Shown: piece after piece, positions 45,910 through 54,334 of the stretch
Layout: the number at the start of each line of letters is the position of its first letter
Numbering within the stretch: the first letter of the stretch is position 1
NCBI RefSeq assembly: GCF_900491745.1
Contig: NZ_UETR01000001.1
Span: 186,001-250,000, forward strand
Direction of reading: 5' to 3'
Length of the DNA: 64,000 nt
DNA from: Amarolinea aalborgensis
GTDB lineage: Bacteria; Chloroflexota; Anaerolineae; SSC4; Amarolineaceae
Translations under genes and position numbers: made by a program
The notes under the pieces: model-generated
Database searches by the model: none
What the model saw: the letters and a program-made list of their open reading frames with translations, nothing else
What the model was told of the DNA's origin: nothing

Positions 45910-47166
45910 ATGAATCGCACTCGCATTATCTTCATTGCCATCATCGTGTTGGCATTGGTGGTCATTGGCGTTTCCTGGGGCTTGGGCTATCTGCAAACCC
46001 GACCGCAGCAACCCCTGGTGGTTGCACCCACTGGCCCAATCCAGGTGCGCGTCCTGACGGCCTTACCGGTGGAGCCGTGGGTGCGTGACGCCGCCAAGCA
46101 GTTCAATGACGAAAAACATCGCTTGCCGGGCAGCAATGAGCTCATCCAGGTAGAAGTGGTGGCTATGGACGGGTTGACGGCGCTGGGCAAGTGGGACCGC
46201 GACGAGTTCGGCGTCCTCGGCGACCGGGCCGCGGACAGCTTGACGGAGGCTGAGAAAGCGAAACTTGCCCAATTCCCCACCGTTTGGATTCCTGACAGCC
46301 GCTACCTGGTGGAACTGGCGAATGTGACTTACAAAGAGCGCCTCGGTCGTGATGTCTTCCTCACGGACGGAGAATACCGGGCGCGGCCCATTGCCATTTC
46401 GCTTTTTGCCTGGGGCATCTATCAGACCCGCGCGCGTGTGTTGGAGACGAAGTTCGGCGACATCAACTGGAAGTCTATCCATGATGCGGCCATCACCAAG
46501 GGCGGCTGGCCCGAGCTGGGCGGCGACCCTAGTTGGGGATTTTTCAAGCTGGTGGTGCCTAATCCGCGCAAGAATGTGGGCGGTCTGGCTGCCATGATTG
46601 CGGCGGCGGGTGAGTATTACAATCGCACCGATATCAGCGTTGCAGACGTCACCAACCCTCAGTTTCAGGCCTGGCTCAAGGAACTGATGGGCGCGCTGAC
46701 TGACGTCAGCGGGTCCAGTGCGTATACGGCCGAAGATTTCGCCTTGTTTGGCTATTCGGTAGGCGATGGCGGCCAGTTGCTGGAAAGCGACCTGCTGACG
46801 AACATGGCTGGCATCCAGACGCGCTGGGCGGATCCCCTGCTGATCCGCTATCCGAACTATGTCAGTTGGTTTGACTTCCCCTTTACGGTGTGGGTGGGGC
46901 CAGAGACGACCGCGTTTGAGAAAAATGCGGCGCTTGAGTTCCAAAAATACCTGCTGTCGCCTGATGTGCAGAAGAAGGCAGTGGCGCGCGGCTTGCGGCC
47001 AGCCAATCCTGACATCCCGGTGATGGAAGGTGACAGCCTGTTCGCCAAGTGGGAGAAGCAGGGCGCCCAAGCCATTGTGCCGCGCACCACGGCCATGCGC
47101 GCCCCGAATCGCGAGGTGCTCCTGGCCCTGCTCCGCTGGTTTGACTTGAATGTGGCTCAGCGGTAA
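45910..47166 (+). CDS. Membrane-anchored solute-binding-protein-fold protein
   Basis: A 418-residue protein with an N-terminal TM anchor (RIIFIAIIVLALVVIGVSWGLGYL), not a lipobox. The rest has the layout of type 2 periplasmic binding proteins: IQVRVLTALPVEPWVRDAAKQFND, PTVWIPDSRYLVELAN, GGLAAMIAAAGEYYN and, near the end, ALEFQKYLLSPDVQKKAVARGLRPANPD. No permease or ATPase accompanies it. The downstream gene encodes a paralogue with the same C-terminal pattern plus a VWA domain. Together they look like sensory or scaffold versions of a binding protein rather than transport parts (inference). Confidence 0.8.
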   Translation: MNRTRIIFIAIIVLALVVIGVSWGLGYLQTRPQQPLVVAPTGPIQVRVLTALPVEPWVRDAAKQFNDEKHRLPGSNELIQVEVVAMDGLTALGKWDRDEFGVLGDRAADSLTEAEKAKLAQFPTVWIPDSRYLVELANVTYKERLGRDVFLTDGEYRARPIAISLFAWGIYQTRARVLETKFGDINWKSIHDAAITKGGWPELGGDPSWGFFKLVVPNPRKNVGGLAAMIAAAGEYYNRTDISVADVTNPQFQAWLKELMGALTDVSGSSAYTAEDFALFGYSVGDGGQLLESDLLTNMAGIQTRWADPLLIRYPNYVSWFDFPFTVWVGPETTAFEKNAALEFQKYLLSPDVQKKAVARGLRPANPDIPVMEGDSLFAKWEKQGAQAIVPRTTAMRAPNREVLLALLRWFDLNVAQR

Positions 47167-47207
47167 GAGTGACACGCCAGCGAAACATGCGCTCAAATGA
47201 GGCCACG

Positions 47208-48932
47208 ATGACAAAGCAACGAAAAAAGCAGGGCGGCGTTCCGCCCGCGACAACGGTAACGATTATTGGCGGCGCATTGGCCTTGCTCCTATGCTGCGCC
47301 ATGGCCGTCATTGCTTGGAACGGCCTCGGCAGACCGTTGACGCCGATCGTGAAGCAGGCCGACAACACGGTGGGCTTTCGCAATGCCACTGTGACCCTGG
47401 CTTATTCGCCAGAAAAAGGACAAATGCTGCAGGTGCTGGTGGATCAGTTCAATCGCCAGAACTTGCGCACCCCAGACGGCCAGCCCATGCAGGTGAAACT
47501 GCTGGAAATGACGCCAGAGGATATGGTTAGCGCCGCGCTGGAGAATCCGACTTTCCAGGCGCTCACACCCGACTCCACCCTGTGGTTGGACCAACTCGAT
47601 CGCCAGTGGGCTTTGCGCCAACAGGTCGAAGCCGGACAGATTGCGCCGCGGCGTGTGGGCGAATCCACGCGCTACGCGGTCAGCCCTATCGTCATCGCGG
47701 CCTGGGAATCGGTCGCCCGTGGTCTTGGCTGGCCGCAGCCGATTGGCTGGAGCGACATCCAGAAGCGCGCGACCAGCGATGCCAATTTCAAATGGAACCA
47801 TGCTTCGACCAGCCACGCCAGCGGGTTGCTCGCGACCCTGGCGGAATTCTATGCGGGCGCGGGCAAGACGCGTGGTTTGACCGCGGACGATGCAACCGCG
47901 CAGGCCACGCTGGACTATGTGCGCAACATCGAGCGCACGGTCAAGTATTACGGCGAAGGCGAGCTAACCGTGATTGAGCGCGCCCAAAAGGAAGGCCGTT
48001 CTTTCCTGGATGCTTTTGTGATTCAGGAACAGCTCGTCGTGCGCTTCAATCGTGATCAGCGGGGCGAAAAACTGGTTGCGCTCTATCCCAGCGAAGGCAC
48101 GCTGTGGGCCGATCACCCGCTGGCGCTGCTCGAGCTGCCGACCCTGGCCGCCAATCAACGCCGCACATACCAGGCCCTGCGTGAATTTCTGCTGAGCCCG
48201 GCATCCCAGAAGCTAGTCCTGAGCTACGGGTATCGCCCGGCTGACCTGAGTATGGCGCTCGATGGCCCAGATTCCCCGCTGACGGCGGCGAACGGCATAG
48301 ATGCGAAACAGCCGCAAACGACGCTGCAAATGCCGCCCGCGGCCGTGGTAGAAGTGGTGCAGAATGTTTGGTACTATACCAAGCGTCTGACCAACGTCTT
48401 CCTGGTGGTTGACACTTCCGGCTCGATGCGCGGGCAGAAACTCGACGCGGCCAAGACTGCGCTCGGCGCCTTCCTGGCGCAGATCAAGGGCAATCAGGAA
48501 CAGGTTGGGCTGGTGGAATTCAGCGGGCAGGTCAACAACGTGCTCGAATTGGATGAGCTAGGACGCACGCGCGACGCCTTGAATAACGCCATTGCGAACT
48601 TGAACGCCAATGGGGATACTGCGCTGTTGGACGCGGTGCGCACGGCCTACCGGCGCTTGCAAGAGCGCGGCGATCGCGAGCGAATCAATGCGATCGTCGC
48701 AATGACCGACGGGCGTGAAAATGCCTCCCAGGTCAGTCTGAATACCCTGGTGCGTGAGATTCAGCTCGGCAACCAGGGGGGCGTGCCTGTGGTGATTTTC
48801 TGCATTGCGTACGGCAGTGACGCTGATTATGATACGCTGCTCGCCATTGCCGAGGCGTCTGGCGGGCAGGTGCGCGAAGGCACTGAGCAGACGATTCGGG
48901 AGTTGTACAAGCTGCTGTCCAGCTATTTCTGA
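47208..48932 (+). CDS. Solute-binding-fold protein fused to a VWA domain
   Basis: A 574-residue protein. ATG 47208 has a GAGG site five bases upstream; GTG 47169 is an alternative. It has a TM anchor (VTIIGGALALLLCCAMAVIAW), then an SBP-like domain (VTLAYSPEKGQMLQVLVDQFN; ...LREFLLSPASQKLVLSYGYRPAD). The C-terminal von Willebrand A domain has an intact MIDAS (VVDTSGSMRG, DxSxS at 402-406; IVAMTDGREN). MIDAS domains bind a metal and a protein ligand. The domain pair and gene context suggest a surface adhesion or signalling protein. Such SBP-VWA proteins sit near PspA/TelA-type stress genes in other phyla, as I recall. Confidence 0.85.
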   Translation: MTKQRKKQGGVPPATTVTIIGGALALLLCCAMAVIAWNGLGRPLTPIVKQADNTVGFRNATVTLAYSPEKGQMLQVLVDQFNRQNLRTPDGQPMQVKLLEMTPEDMVSAALENPTFQALTPDSTLWLDQLDRQWALRQQVEAGQIAPRRVGESTRYAVSPIVIAAWESVARGLGWPQPIGWSDIQKRATSDANFKWNHASTSHASGLLATLAEFYAGAGKTRGLTADDATAQATLDYVRNIERTVKYYGEGELTVIERAQKEGRSFLDAFVIQEQLVVRFNRDQRGEKLVALYPSEGTLWADHPLALLELPTLAANQRRTYQALREFLLSPASQKLVLSYGYRPADLSMALDGPDSPLTAANGIDAKQPQTTLQMPPAAVVEVVQNVWYYTKRLTNVFLVVDTSGSMRGQKLDAAKTALGAFLAQIKGNQEQVGLVEFSGQVNNVLELDELGRTRDALNNAIANLNANGDTALLDAVRTAYRRLQERGDRERINAIVAMTDGRENASQVSLNTLVREIQLGNQGGVPVVIFCIAYGSDADYDTLLAIAEASGGQVREGTEQTIRELYKLLSSYF

Positions 48933-48941
48933 GTAGCCACT

Positions 48942-49820
48942 ATGCCTGACCAGTCCATCAGCCAGAAAATCGAGCGCCAGGCCCGCCAGGCCATCCTGGA
49001 ACATGCGTTGCTGCGCGTGGAAAATGCTCTGATCGTGGCCGGCGTCCTGTTAGCCACGTACTTCGTGCCAGAGCCGTTTCCCTGGTGGCCCGTGTGGGGC
49101 TGGGCCGCGTTGGGCCTTGTGGGTGTGGCCGGTTTGGTTGTGAGCAGCCTCACCGACCCTGAGCACAACCGTCAGGTGGTGGCCGATCTGTTCTTGCAGG
49201 AATTCACGACCGCCGGCATCAGCGATCGCACGATCAAGGGCAAGCTGGACCAGGCGCTCGATTATTTCCGGCGCATCCAGGCTGCTGTGCAGACGCAAAA
49301 GGGCGGGGTCATGCAGGATCGCCTGGGCGACACGGTGCGCCAGATCAACGATTGGCTGGCGAACATGTTTCAACTGGCCCGCCGCCTGGATGCCTATCGC
49401 CGCGATGAGGTCATCAAGCGTGACATGAAGTCCGTGCCGGCCGAAATTTCTAGCTACCGTCAACGCCTCAACCTGGAGCGCGACCCGTCGGTGCGGCAGC
49501 AGATGGAGGCCGCGATCAATGCGCGCATCACGCAAGGGGAGGCCCTGGACCGCCTGGAAAACATGATGGAAAAGGCCGAGTTCCAGTTGGAGCAATCGCT
49601 GGCCGCGCTCGGCACCATCTATCCACAAATCCAGTTGATTGGCGCACGCGATGTGGACAGCAGTCGCACGCAGCGCCTACAAGCGGATATCTCTGACCAG
49701 GTCAACACGCTCAACGACATGGTCTCCTCGATCAATGAAGTCTACGCGTACGATGCCGAACATGATGTCGGAACCCTGCGCGCGGCCCCGCCGGCGCGCA
49801 AGACGTCGGCGGCCGGTTGA
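48942..49820 (+). CDS. Two-TM protein with long coiled coil
   Basis: A 292-residue protein starting nine bases after the VWA gene. Two hydrophobic helices near the N-terminus (LIVAGVLLATYFVPEPF; VWGWAALGLVGVAGLVVSSL) precede about 200 residues of charged helix (DRTIKGKLDQALDYFRRIQ; LDRLENMMEKAEFQLEQSL). General layout resembles XpaC-like membrane proteins of toxic-anion-resistance loci, but I cannot confirm homology. Function unknown. It is probably co-expressed with the SBP/VWA pair. Confidence 0.75.
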   Translation: MPDQSISQKIERQARQAILEHALLRVENALIVAGVLLATYFVPEPFPWWPVWGWAALGLVGVAGLVVSSLTDPEHNRQVVADLFLQEFTTAGISDRTIKGKLDQALDYFRRIQAAVQTQKGGVMQDRLGDTVRQINDWLANMFQLARRLDAYRRDEVIKRDMKSVPAEISSYRQRLNLERDPSVRQQMEAAINARITQGEALDRLENMMEKAEFQLEQSLAALGTIYPQIQLIGARDVDSSRTQRLQADISDQVNTLNDMVSSINEVYAYDAEHDVGTLRAAPPARKTSAAG

Positions 49821-49907
49821 CGGGCCAGGCGTAGCGCTGCGGGCTGCGCCAACCCATCATGATAGCCCCGCGCCGTTGGAACCGCTATGAGATAACAGGA
49901 GTTTGCC

Positions 49908-51038
49908 ATGCGCAACGTGATCTTGGTTTTGATCGTTCTGAGCCTTCTGCTCACCGGCTGCAACGCCAGCCCACAGCCGACGCGCGGGGAGGTGACGGTC
50001 TTTGTGGCCGTACCACTGTCTGGCTTTCAGGCCAATGGTGGGCAGACGGTTCTGGGCGGCGTGCGGCTGGCGGCCGCCGAGATTAACCGCCAGGGCGGTC
50101 TACTCGGTTACAAAGTCAATGTCGTTGGCTTGGATGATGAGTCCGATTCAGATGTGGCGCTTGCCGGCGCTCAGAAGGTCAAGGACGCGGTGGCATCCGG
50201 CCAAAAAGTAATCGGTGTGGTCGGTCACCTCAACAGTGGACAGACGCTGGCTGCGATGGAAGTGTATAAGGACATGTCGCTCGTCGTCATCACGCCCACC
50301 TCGTCCGAAACCTCGATCACGCAGAAGGGCTACCGCAACTTTTTCCGCGTCAATGCCAACGACACGGAGCAGGCTGCGGTGGACGCCGGGTTCCTGGTGA
50401 ACAATCTGAAAGCGCGGAAGATTGTCGTCGTGCACAACGATACACCTTACGGTGTTGGCTTGCGTGACGAGATGAAAAAGGCTTTGGCCGCCGTTGGCGG
50501 CGAGGTTGTGTTGACGCTGCAGGTCAAGGAGGGTCAGCCGCGCTACCTGGATGAGGTCGCGCAAATCAAGGCGGCCAACCCGGACGCGATCTTCTACGCT
50601 GGTTATGAGATCGAAACGCCCTATCTGCGGGCCGACCTGATCGAAAATGGCGTGACCATACCGATGCTGGCCAGCGACGGCGCTTTTCTGGCGGCGACGA
50701 TTGACGAAGCCAATGGTACGGCTGAGGGCATGTATGTCAGCGCGTTCGCCCCCAGCCCGCAGGTGGCAGGCGCATCCTGGATTCAGGCTTATCAGGCCGT
50801 GGAATCTCGCAACCCAGACACCTATTCCATCAATGGTTACAGCGCCATGGCCGTGCTGGCTGAGGGCGTCAAAAAGGCGAACTCGCTCGATTCCGCCAAA
50901 GTGGCGGATGCGATGCGCCAGATGGACTTCCGCGGCGTCATGGGGGATCTCCAATTTGACGCCCAAGGCGACGTCAAAAATCCCAAAGTCTTCATCTTCC
51001 AGGTCAAAGATAGTCAATTTGTACAAGTGGCGCCATGA
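49908..51038 (+). CDS. LivJ-like (type 1) binding lipoprotein without transporter
   Basis: A 376-residue lipoprotein (VLSLLLTGCNAS) of the branched-chain amino acid binding-protein/receptor fold. It shows VPLSGFQANGGQTVLGGVRLAAAEINRQGGLLGYKVNVVGLDDESD, VIGVVGHLNSGQTLAAMEVY and DAIFYAGYEIETPYLRADLIENG. Ligands are usually amino acids or amides. The permease and ATPase genes of a Liv transporter are absent on both sides, so a sensor role within this gene set is possible. A GGAG site precedes ATG 49908. Confidence 0.88.
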   Translation: MRNVILVLIVLSLLLTGCNASPQPTRGEVTVFVAVPLSGFQANGGQTVLGGVRLAAAEINRQGGLLGYKVNVVGLDDESDSDVALAGAQKVKDAVASGQKVIGVVGHLNSGQTLAAMEVYKDMSLVVITPTSSETSITQKGYRNFFRVNANDTEQAAVDAGFLVNNLKARKIVVVHNDTPYGVGLRDEMKKALAAVGGEVVLTLQVKEGQPRYLDEVAQIKAANPDAIFYAGYEIETPYLRADLIENGVTIPMLASDGAFLAATIDEANGTAEGMYVSAFAPSPQVAGASWIQAYQAVESRNPDTYSINGYSAMAVLAEGVKKANSLDSAKVADAMRQMDFRGVMGDLQFDAQGDVKNPKVFIFQVKDSQFVQVAP

Positions 51039-51092
51039 CGCACGCATCGGATGACGCCGGCGGCTCGCATGGCGCGCGCCCATAGGAGTGGG

Positions 51093-51572
51093 ATGGACAA
51101 GCGAACAGACGAAAACCAAGACACCCGTGCCGTCGAATTGACGCCAGCGCAAAGAAGCCTGACCGTCAATCTGCGGCAGAAGCGCACGTTGTTGACGATT
51201 TGTGAATACTACCAGCGTCATGCGGCTGCAGCCGAGGCCGAAATCGGAGCCTGGTTGGATAACCTGGTTGATGCCCTGCGCGCTGAAATTGCAGATATCT
51301 CACGCCTGCTGCGCCTCTATGATGTGCCTCCAGCCGGCGTGTACGCGGCGCGCAGCCAGGTAGACGAGGCGCGTTACGTGAAGAGCCGAGAGGCGCGCCT
51401 GGCTCTTTTATTGGCCAGGACGCGGGCCACGGTGCGTTGGTATGAACACGAACTGGCGGCCGATCCTCCCAGTGATGTGGCCGAGCTGTGGACTGAATTC
51501 CTGGCCGCCGAGCAACAGCGTGTTCAGCAAATTGAGAGTATGCTCGCCGAGGTTCAACCCGCGGCCGCCTGA
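51093..51572 (+). CDS. Helical hypothetical protein
   Basis: A 159-residue protein behind AGGAGTGGG. It is predominantly helical and charged: LTVNLRQKRTLLTICEYYQ, AEIADISRLLRLYD, ARLALLLARTRATVRWYEHELA. There is no signal or TM segment. Family not recognised. It is the last gene before the hairpin at 51588-51636, thus the end of the PspA-SBP-VWA series. Confidence 0.65.
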   Translation: MDKRTDENQDTRAVELTPAQRSLTVNLRQKRTLLTICEYYQRHAAAAEAEIGAWLDNLVDALRAEIADISRLLRLYDVPPAGVYAARSQVDEARYVKSREARLALLLARTRATVRWYEHELAADPPSDVAELWTEFLAAEQQRVQQIESMLAEVQPAAA

Positions 51573-51587
51573 GCATGAATGTCAGAC

Positions 51588-51636
51588 AGAAACCAGGTTC
51601 TTGAGGATCAGCGACTCACCGAACCTGGTTTCTTTT
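51588..51636 (+). terminator. Strong hairpin with T-tract at the end of the gene series
   Basis: AGAAACCAGGTTC and GAACCTGGTTTCT form a perfect 13-bp stem with an inner TGAG/CTCA pairing and a short TTTT run at the 3' side. It ends 16 bp before the GTG start of the next gene, so it may work as terminator and as attenuator. The AGAAACC-GGTTTCT vocabulary also resembles small repeated palindromes in Chloroflexota genomes. Confidence 0.7.
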
Positions 51637-51652
51637 GTGGGGAGAACTCGCC

Positions 51653-54229
51653 GTGAACAAGCTCGGATTCTACATTGAAAACAGCACGGTGCCATTCATT
51701 CGAGACGCCCTGGCCTCAGTCAAACCACCGGTCATTCTGTTTCACGCCGGCGACCGCGGCCTGCTGCGTGAGATTCGCACCAGTCTTTCGCCAAACTCCT
51801 TTATCATTGGGCGTCTGTTTGTGCCGCTGGACGAACAGGTGCGCTGGCTGGACGCTGCGGACCCCGACGCGGCGGGCGTCGCTTACGCCAATCGCATCCT
51901 GGAGTATGATTTTGGCTATGCCACCGAGCGCGCGGCCGGCCGGCTGCTGATTGATGCCTGGATGGGGCCAAACGAAACCCTCCCTGGCCCGGCTTCTTTC
52001 AAGAATTATCAACTGGGCACTCCCCTGGATCGTTATCCGGAATTTGCCGAGTTCTTTCAGCGCCGCAGTCAGTCGCTTGACCGTTTCCAGGCGGCCTTTC
52101 GCGCACGCCTGCAAACGGCTGGCTGTGAGGCCGTGGCATTCAACTTTGGCGCTGGCAACTACATTGACGCCTCGCACTATCTCGATTGGTTTCCACGCAC
52201 GTTAGAATCCTACCGCTATCTTGGTTTTCACGAGTATGGCTGGCCGACTCTCATGCCGCGCGCCGGCGCTTCCAGCGCAGCGCTGCTCTATCGCGAGGCC
52301 ATGCGCGGCATCTGTCAACGTTACAACAACCGTCATACCGCCATTATCACCGAGGCTGGCCTGGCGCGCATGTACAAAATCCTCGACGGCGGCGATGTGG
52401 GCTGGCTGTATCCACCCGATTCGGTGACGGAAGATTCCTACTGGGAATCGCTAGACTGGTACAACGACCAGATGTGCCGTGACGCCTATGTCCTGGGGGC
52501 GTGCCTCTACCAGGTGGGCCATGCCGGGCGTTGGGAAACGTTCCGCCACCTGGGCGTGGACAATCAGCAGCGGCCGATTACGATCAGCAATCGGATCGCT
52601 GCGTTGAAAGACCGCGCCGCCCCGCCGCTCAACCCGGACTGCACCACACCCGTCGAGTACCCGGCCGATGAATGGCGCGCCAGCCCCGGGCCGGTGGCGC
52701 GTCCCGCCTGGACGGACGTTCACACCTTGCTTTTGCGGAGCCCTGCGGCTCGTTATCCGATGCGTCCGTGGAATGCGAACAAGCGCCTGATCATTCACCA
52801 CACCGTCACCGCGGGCGACATCACGCCAGACCTCATCGCGCGCGCGCAGGTGCAGCAGGGCAAACCAGGCATCACCTACCATTTCGTGATCCAGGCTGGC
52901 GGCGCTATCTATCAGACGAACACCCTGCGCACCGCGGCCGCGCATACCGGCGTGGACGCAGTCAACGCAGACAGCATCGGTGTGGCGCTGGCCGGCGATT
53001 TTACCGCAGCCCCGCCTTCGGCCAACCAGATGACCAGCGCAGCCAAACTGTGCGCTTTCCTACTGCAGGAATTCGGCCTGGCCCCCACGGCGATCAGCGG
53101 TCGCAGTGAAGTGGAGCCCGGTAATGCTTCGCCAGGCGCGCAATGGCTCCAAGGCGCGGCTTGGAAGGAAACCCTGCTCGCCCAGGTGCGCAGCCTGATC
53201 CCGCCGACCCCGCCTACCTGCGAAGAACAGCTGGCGCAGGCGCGCACAGACCTGGCGCAGGCGCGCAACGCGGCGGCGGCCGCGTTGGACAGAGCACAGC
53301 GCGCCGAAGCCCAGGCGGCTCAGGTGCCAGGGTTGACAGCCGATGTGGCGCGGTTGCAAGCCGACAATCAGACGCTGCGCGCGCAACTGGCGGATGGCGA
53401 ATTGGCCTTGACCCAATACCAGGTGCAGGTGGCCGATTTACAGGACTTGACTACCGACCTGCGCCGACACACGTCAGATCAGCAGGCAACGATCAGCGCC
53501 CTGCAAGCCCAGGTCGCTGATTTGCAGCGGCAGCTGGCTGATTGCCAGGCTGGACTGCCCGGCGGAGGCGAACCGCCTGGTGGAGGCGAACCGCCTGGTG
53601 GAGGCGAACCGCCTGGCGGAGGCGAACCGCCCGGCGGAGGCGAACCGCCCGGCGGAGGCGAACCGCCCGGCGGAGGCGAACCGCCCGGCGGAGGCGAACC
53701 GCCCGGCGGAGGCGAACCGCCGCGCATCGCGCGGCCTGACTTGCAGGACGTTAGTGCGCAGCTGCCCCATCATACAACCGCGCGATACGACTCGCGTGCG
53801 CTGGACACCATCAGGCGTGTGGTGATTCATCACACGGTGACGCGCGACAACGTGACGGCGGAGCGCATTGCGCAGGTACAGGTCGGGCAGGGACGCGCCG
53901 GCATCACCTATCACTTTCTGATCGTCGGAGATGGCACGATTTACCAGACGAACGCGCTGGAAACCGTAAGCGAACAAACGGTGACGCCGGCCGTCAACCT
54001 GGATGGGGTGGGGGTGGCGTTTGCAGGCAATTTCACCGATGTGCCGCCAACTACTGCGCAGATCAACAGCGGCGCACGCCTGATTGCCTGGCTGCTGCAA
54101 GAGTTAAAACTGACAACCGACGCCGTTGTGGGTCGCAGCGAGTTGGAAAGCGTCGGATCGCCGGGGAAACAGTGGCTTCTGGGTGCGCGTTGGAAGGAAA
54201 TCTTACTGCAAGCTATGCAGCGGCTTTGA
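51653..54229 (+). CDS. Large modular protein: glycosidase-like domain plus two amidase-like domains
   Basis: An 858-residue protein from GTG 51653 (GGGGAG site). Residues 1-330 look like a TIM-barrel glycoside hydrolase, with Glu194 (GFHEYGWP) and Glu234 (IITEAGLARM) as candidate catalytic acids. Residues about 375-520 and 718-858 are two PGRP/amidase_2-like domains: LIIHHTVT with His382/383 and VVIHHTVT with His726/727, each ending GRSE...SPG-QWL. Between them lie a coiled coil (540-635) and GGGEPP repeats (637-690). The second zinc His and the Cys of active amidases are not seen in either domain. No signal peptide is visible. Possibly a peptidoglycan-binding or phage-lysin-like protein. Confidence 0.8.
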   Translation: MNKLGFYIENSTVPFIRDALASVKPPVILFHAGDRGLLREIRTSLSPNSFIIGRLFVPLDEQVRWLDAADPDAAGVAYANRILEYDFGYATERAAGRLLIDAWMGPNETLPGPASFKNYQLGTPLDRYPEFAEFFQRRSQSLDRFQAAFRARLQTAGCEAVAFNFGAGNYIDASHYLDWFPRTLESYRYLGFHEYGWPTLMPRAGASSAALLYREAMRGICQRYNNRHTAIITEAGLARMYKILDGGDVGWLYPPDSVTEDSYWESLDWYNDQMCRDAYVLGACLYQVGHAGRWETFRHLGVDNQQRPITISNRIAALKDRAAPPLNPDCTTPVEYPADEWRASPGPVARPAWTDVHTLLLRSPAARYPMRPWNANKRLIIHHTVTAGDITPDLIARAQVQQGKPGITYHFVIQAGGAIYQTNTLRTAAAHTGVDAVNADSIGVALAGDFTAAPPSANQMTSAAKLCAFLLQEFGLAPTAISGRSEVEPGNASPGAQWLQGAAWKETLLAQVRSLIPPTPPTCEEQLAQARTDLAQARNAAAAALDRAQRAEAQAAQVPGLTADVARLQADNQTLRAQLADGELALTQYQVQVADLQDLTTDLRRHTSDQQATISALQAQVADLQRQLADCQAGLPGGGEPPGGGEPPGGGEPPGGGEPPGGGEPPGGGEPPGGGEPPGGGEPPGGGEPPRIARPDLQDVSAQLPHHTTARYDSRALDTIRRVVIHHTVTRDNVTAERIAQVQVGQGRAGITYHFLIVGDGTIYQTNALETVSEQTVTPAVNLDGVGVAFAGNFTDVPPTTAQINSGARLIAWLLQELKLTTDAVVGRSELESVGSPGKQWLLGARWKEILLQAMQRL
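53561..53722 (+). repeat. Nine tandem 18-bp repeats coding for GGGEPP
   Basis: Nine copies of a GGCGGAGGCGAACCGCCC-type unit, nearly identical at DNA level; only third positions vary. They encode a flexible Gly/Pro/Glu hinge between coiled coil and second amidase-like domain. A change of copy number keeps the reading frame. Not a CRISPR: there are no spacers. Confidence 0.95.
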
Positions 54230-54233
54230 TATA

Positions 54234-54265
54234 ATACAGTCGCACCATCGTTCGTGCGGCTGTAT
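54234..54265 (+). terminator. Hairpin downstream of the modular protein gene
   Basis: ATACAGTCGCAC pairs with GTGCGGCTGTAT (12 bp, one G-U) around an 8-nt loop, starting five bases after the stop codon. There is no T-tract. It may stabilise the 3' end or weakly terminate. Confidence 0.5.
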
Positions 54266-54334
54266 CGTGTATCGGATTCCCGCGCATGACCCACTACCAT
54301 CACATGCTGCGGATCAATGACTAGGAGCCTGTCC

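Noticed and set aside
53561..53722. Possible CRISPR array
   Set aside because: Repeats are contiguous 18-bp units in frame inside a coding region, with no spacers.
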